From the NCBI GenBank assembly GCA_002007465.1, contig LNAC01000036.1:6914021-6978020 (forward strand): 64,000 nt of DNA. Direction: 5' to 3'. The position numbers and the translations under genes are program-made. The notes beneath the pieces are model-generated. The model was not told the DNA's origin. It was given only the letters and a program-made list of their open reading frames with translations, and searched no databases. Positions 60,764 to 64,000 of this stretch are shown here, piece after piece (position 1 is the first letter of the stretch; every line of letters begins with the position of its first letter). This stretch comes from Ailurus styani (taxonomy: Eukaryota > Chordata > Mammalia > Carnivora > Ailuridae).

Positions 60764-61929
60764 AAAGAAAGTGATGAACTCATCAAAGTACAAAGCCAAC
60801 AAGGAATTATGTGTCATTATATATATCCTAAAATTCTATTTTCTGTTTTGATTGCTATTTCAGCTATCCCACATATTTTTCTCTATCAAAATTTTATATT
60901 AAGTTGAATTTATAAATATTGAGGGATCACATAATGCTCTACATAATTTCTACTTCACGAATAAGACAAAAATGCAAGATGTTGTGTTACAAAACAGCAG
61001 AAAGTGTTTGTCACAAGGGAGCAATAACAAGTTTATAGTATTTTTTTCTCAAAATTCCTTTGCTCTAATAATTACACATGAAAATAAGGTTAGTATTTTC
61101 TTACTATGTTTAGTGAGCACTTATATTTAGGAACACTTGCTATAGCTTCTTACTTTTTCTTTTCTCTTTTTTAGTGCTAAAATTCTAGAGTCAATTATAG
61201 CAGAAATGTTCTCAGCAATATTCACTGTTTTTAATGACTGACACAGGCTTAGAGTACTTACTTCAAGACATTTGAAATTATATCCACAACTACCCCACCA
61301 GTTGGGAAAAAAGAAAAAGCAACGCTTAGAAGTATTCTTTACATATTCAACATTCTCACGGAAGCTTTCCAGAATTCTGAATAGAGTGCCATAGTAAATT
61401 TTCACACATTAGGTTAAAGAATATCTTATTTTGGCTATATAAAATGTATCTCATTTTTTAATTTTGATATACCAAAAATTATGCCACTTTTTATTTTTAA
61501 TCTCTTAATGTCTACACATATTTAGGAATGCTAATTTAGCCTGAAATGAAATTACTGGAATTTAGACAGACAGTTAAAAAAAAACACCTAAAAGAAAAAA
61601 ATTTATTTCCATAGAATCTGGGGAAAGACCATAGTAATGTAAGAAGAACTCCTTATTAATATAACATTCTTGCTATGTAATAACCATAACCATCCAGAAT
61701 ATGCCAAAAATTACACAGGCAAAAAAACTTGTAAAGCTCTGCCACAATTTGTGACATATTACACATATGAAATCATTCGAATTTCACATATTTAGGATAT
61801 GTGACCTATAACTCAGTACATACAAAACCTATACACAATCCATAAAACTCATAGTAATCCTCTACCTTCTCTACCAAATCCATCCCTCCTCTTCACCTCC
61901 ACAATCAACAACTCCCAAATATCATTCTT

Positions 61930-62128
61930 TTTTTTTTAAAAGACTTTATTTATTTATTTGACACAGATCAGATCACAGCTAGGCAGAGAGGCAGGCAGAG
62001 AGAGAGAGAGGAGGAAGCAGGCTCCCTGCCGAGCAGAGAGCCCGATGTGGGCCTCGATCCCAGGACCCTGGGATCATGACCTGAGCCGAAGGCAGCGGCT
62101 TTAACCCACTGAGCCACCCAGGCGCCCC
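61930..62128 (-). repeat. Carnivore SINE, left arm of an inverted pair
   Basis: An antisense copy with duplication CCAAATATCATTCTT at 61915-61929 and 62129-62143. Its head is nearly the exact reverse complement of the SINE 32 bases away. Confidence 0.96.
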
Positions 62129-62160
62129 CCAAATATCATTCTTAACACTAATAATAGGAT

Positions 62161-62379
62161 GGGCGCCTGGGTGGCTCAGTGGGTTAAAGCCGCTGCCTTC
62201 GGCTCAGGTCATGATCCCAGGGTCCTGGGATCGAGGCCCACATCGGGCTCTCTGCTCGGCAGGGAGCCTGCTTCCTCCTCTCTCCCTCTCTGCCTGCCTC
62301 TCTGCCTAGCTGTGATCTGATCTGTGTCAAATAAATAAATAAAGTCTTTTAAAAAAAAANAACAAAACAAAAAAAACCC
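62161..62379 (+). repeat. Carnivore SINE, right arm of an inverted pair
   Basis: A full-length copy with duplication ACTAATAATAGGA at 62147-62159 and 62380-62392. The A-tail contains one unresolved base (N at 62360). Confidence 0.96.
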
Positions 62380-63439
62380 ACTAATAATAGGAAACTTGAG
62401 AATAGCTTTTCAATAAGTCAAAAAAGTATCCCAAACCGACTGCCCTTGATCTGTTTTTCAACATCTAACATAAAGAACAAGAAGTTAGCAAAACAAAACA
62501 AACTCTGAAACAAAAAGTTACGTACATTTAAATAAAGTCTTGTGAATTTATCAGTAGAGTAAGATGATTTATGAAAGGTTGCTTAGGATGGGTCTGAAAA
62601 AAATTTCTCTCAGATAATACCATCTACAGGTTAGCACTGGCAACTACTCTAGTTATTTATAATTACCCTTTATTCACTCCAAATCTGTACCTTCTTTTAA
62701 AGCCAGTAGAACATGTTTAGGAAAACATGAATTAAAGAAAAACTAAAATGATGACAAGGCCCTAGAAAAATAAAAGTATGAAGTATATAAATTTCGGGCT
62801 TCACACCTTCAAGTATATGCTACACAAAATGACTAGTCCCAACTAGTCAGAAATCTACATATTAAGAGGATAGATGACTTTATGTTCAAGCAGTAGAGGT
62901 TTTTCCTAGGGTCCTAAAGAAAATGCCTGATCCTCTTCCAGTAGAGGGAGCAAAATCCCAATACTCTACTCAGGCCACAAAAGAGGAGGGAAGGTTTAAG
63001 AGTGCCTTTTAACTATCTTAACATCTATCCAGACATCTCAAAAAATGTACTGAAAATACCATTTGAAGCAGAAATAAAATCAAGCTAAAGGAAAAGATAA
63101 AGATTTTATCTTCTTCAAACATTTCAAGGCTTTGAGATGAATAAATGGTCCCTAAATGTTTAATTTCAAGTACTGTGATAGATTACACTGTCCACCAGAT
63201 CTCACAGATAACCAAGGTATTGAAGCATTTTAGGAATCCTTAATTTAACAAGATTTCAGATAAGTGATAAAATATTACATTAAATACACTTTTATTATAG
63301 AAACAACAGAGTAACATGACAATAACTATAGAAAACAAAGAAAAGTACAATTGCACTACCCTAAACCAGTCTATCCCCTTTCAATATTTTTTCCATATGC
63401 ATATTTTCATACTGCTATCAAAAATAGTATAATTATAAA

Positions 63440-63690
63440 AACATTAATTAAGTACTTACTATATGCTAGGCACAGTTCTCAGTACTTTCACATATTATAA
63501 CCCTTTAATTTTTATCAAAGCCCTATTAAATAGATCCTATTAGTATTCCACATTTAAAAGATGAGACAAATGAGACAGAATGAAATTCTCTAACTAGCTA
63601 AAAGTCACACAGCTGATAAGTAACAGTAGCCAAGATTCTAACCCAGGTAATTTGGTACCTGAGCCTGTACTCTTAACCACTATACTGTGA
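63440..63690 (-). repeat. MIR SINE
   Basis: Antisense MIR: AAGTACTTACTATATGCTAG, GCACAGTTCTCAGTACTTTC, AAAGTCACACAGCTGATAAG, TTCTAACCCAGG. Confidence 0.8.
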
Positions 63691-64000
63691 TCTTCATTTT
63701 GAATTATGCTTTTCCCCCATCACTAACATATTGTCTTCAAACGTTTTAATGCCTGTAATAGTCCATCTAATATGCTATGGTAATAAACTATGATACTTCC
63801 AGTTGTCCTGTATAGACAGTGTAAGATAAATATCTTTGGGTAAATTACTTTTACTATGCTTGGGTTATTGTAATAAATTATTATTACATTCAAATTTACT
63901 ATCAAACTATTTTCCAAAATATTTGTGTCAAATAACAAAGCTACATAAGTTCCAATGTCACCATAAATTTGCCAGCATTAAGCATTAACAAAAATTTTTT

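Larger units (their letters stand above)
23836..64000 (-). other. CHD9: CHD9 upstream intron (at least 40 kb, 5' end outside window)
   Basis: No exon of the canonical coding frame is found between 23836 and 64000. The large N-terminal coding exon would be an obvious minus-strand open frame of several hundred codons, and none exists here. The interval holds the candidate alternative first exon at 24958-24987 and a dense mixture of SINE, L1, MIR, L2 and LTR sequence listed separately. Stretches where I see nothing assignable include 25500-26400, 27150-27920, 28130-28870, 33000-34860, 45000-45850, 46080-47850, 56000-58490 (apart from simple repeats) and 60000-60540. Confidence 0.75.

Noticed and set aside
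1..64000. The possibility that the gene is CHD6, CHD7 or CHD8 instead of CHD9
   Set aside because: The linker exon starting PPSSKKSDGSG and the [18 protein letters not shown] stretch fit CHD9. The paralogues differ there, for example CHD7 has a different post-STWE segment and CHD6 a different linker. A protein search would settle it.

Overview
This is a 64 kb piece of a carnivoran mammal genome, most likely a caniform and probably a mustelid. The main evidence is about 35 copies of the tRNA-Lys-derived carnivore SINE (SINEC/Can-SINE). Each has a head reading GGGCGCCTGGGTGGCTCAG, a CT-rich 3' part and an AATAAA-type A-tail, and many keep perfect target-site duplications. Old mammalian repeats (MIR, L2, L1M, MLT1 and MER21-like LTRs) and carnivore-type L1 3' ends fill much of the rest. 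No bacterial, phage or plasmid features are present.

The only gene I can support is on the minus strand: an internal part of CHD9, a CHD6/7/8/9-class chromodomain helicase DNA-binding protein. In transcript order, eight coding exons lie at 23835-23504, 11580-11469, 7746-7600, 6711-6643, 6559-6504, 5874-5757, 2029-1943 and 1735-1598. All have AG/GT splice borders. Joined, they are 1,059 nt, exactly 353 codons in one open frame. They encode a lysine-rich linker and then both tandem chromodomains. The large N-terminal coding exon should lie beyond base 64000, and the SNF2 ATPase exons before base 1. The 5' 40 kb of the gene in this window (about 23.8-64 kb) is intron.

The most interesting feature is a candidate alternative first exon in that intron (coding part 24987-24958). 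It has an ATG, ten codons (MSSVKRPRGR) and a strong donor in phase 0. Spliced to the exon at 23835, which starts PPSSKK, it would create a textbook AT-hook (KRPRGRP) that neither exon encodes alone. A CTCF-like/E-box site and an ETS-like site lie about 380 bp upstream, and a YY1-like motif lies just downstream on the opposite strand. This would give a short CHD9 isoform that swaps the long N-terminus for a DNA minor-groove-binding start.

Layout: 1-7.8 kb holds the compact chromodomain exon cluster. 7.8-23.5 kb holds two larger introns with one exon at 11.5 kb and a SINE-poor AT-rich block at 16.7-18.7 kb that looks like a conserved enhancer. 23.5-25.4 kb holds the linker exon and the candidate alternative promoter. 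25.4-64 kb is a repeat-rich intron with nested L1 and SINE insertions, two solo LTRs, a 450-base assembly gap at 29273-29722 and an unassigned block at about 51.9-52.5 kb that may be a retrocopy.
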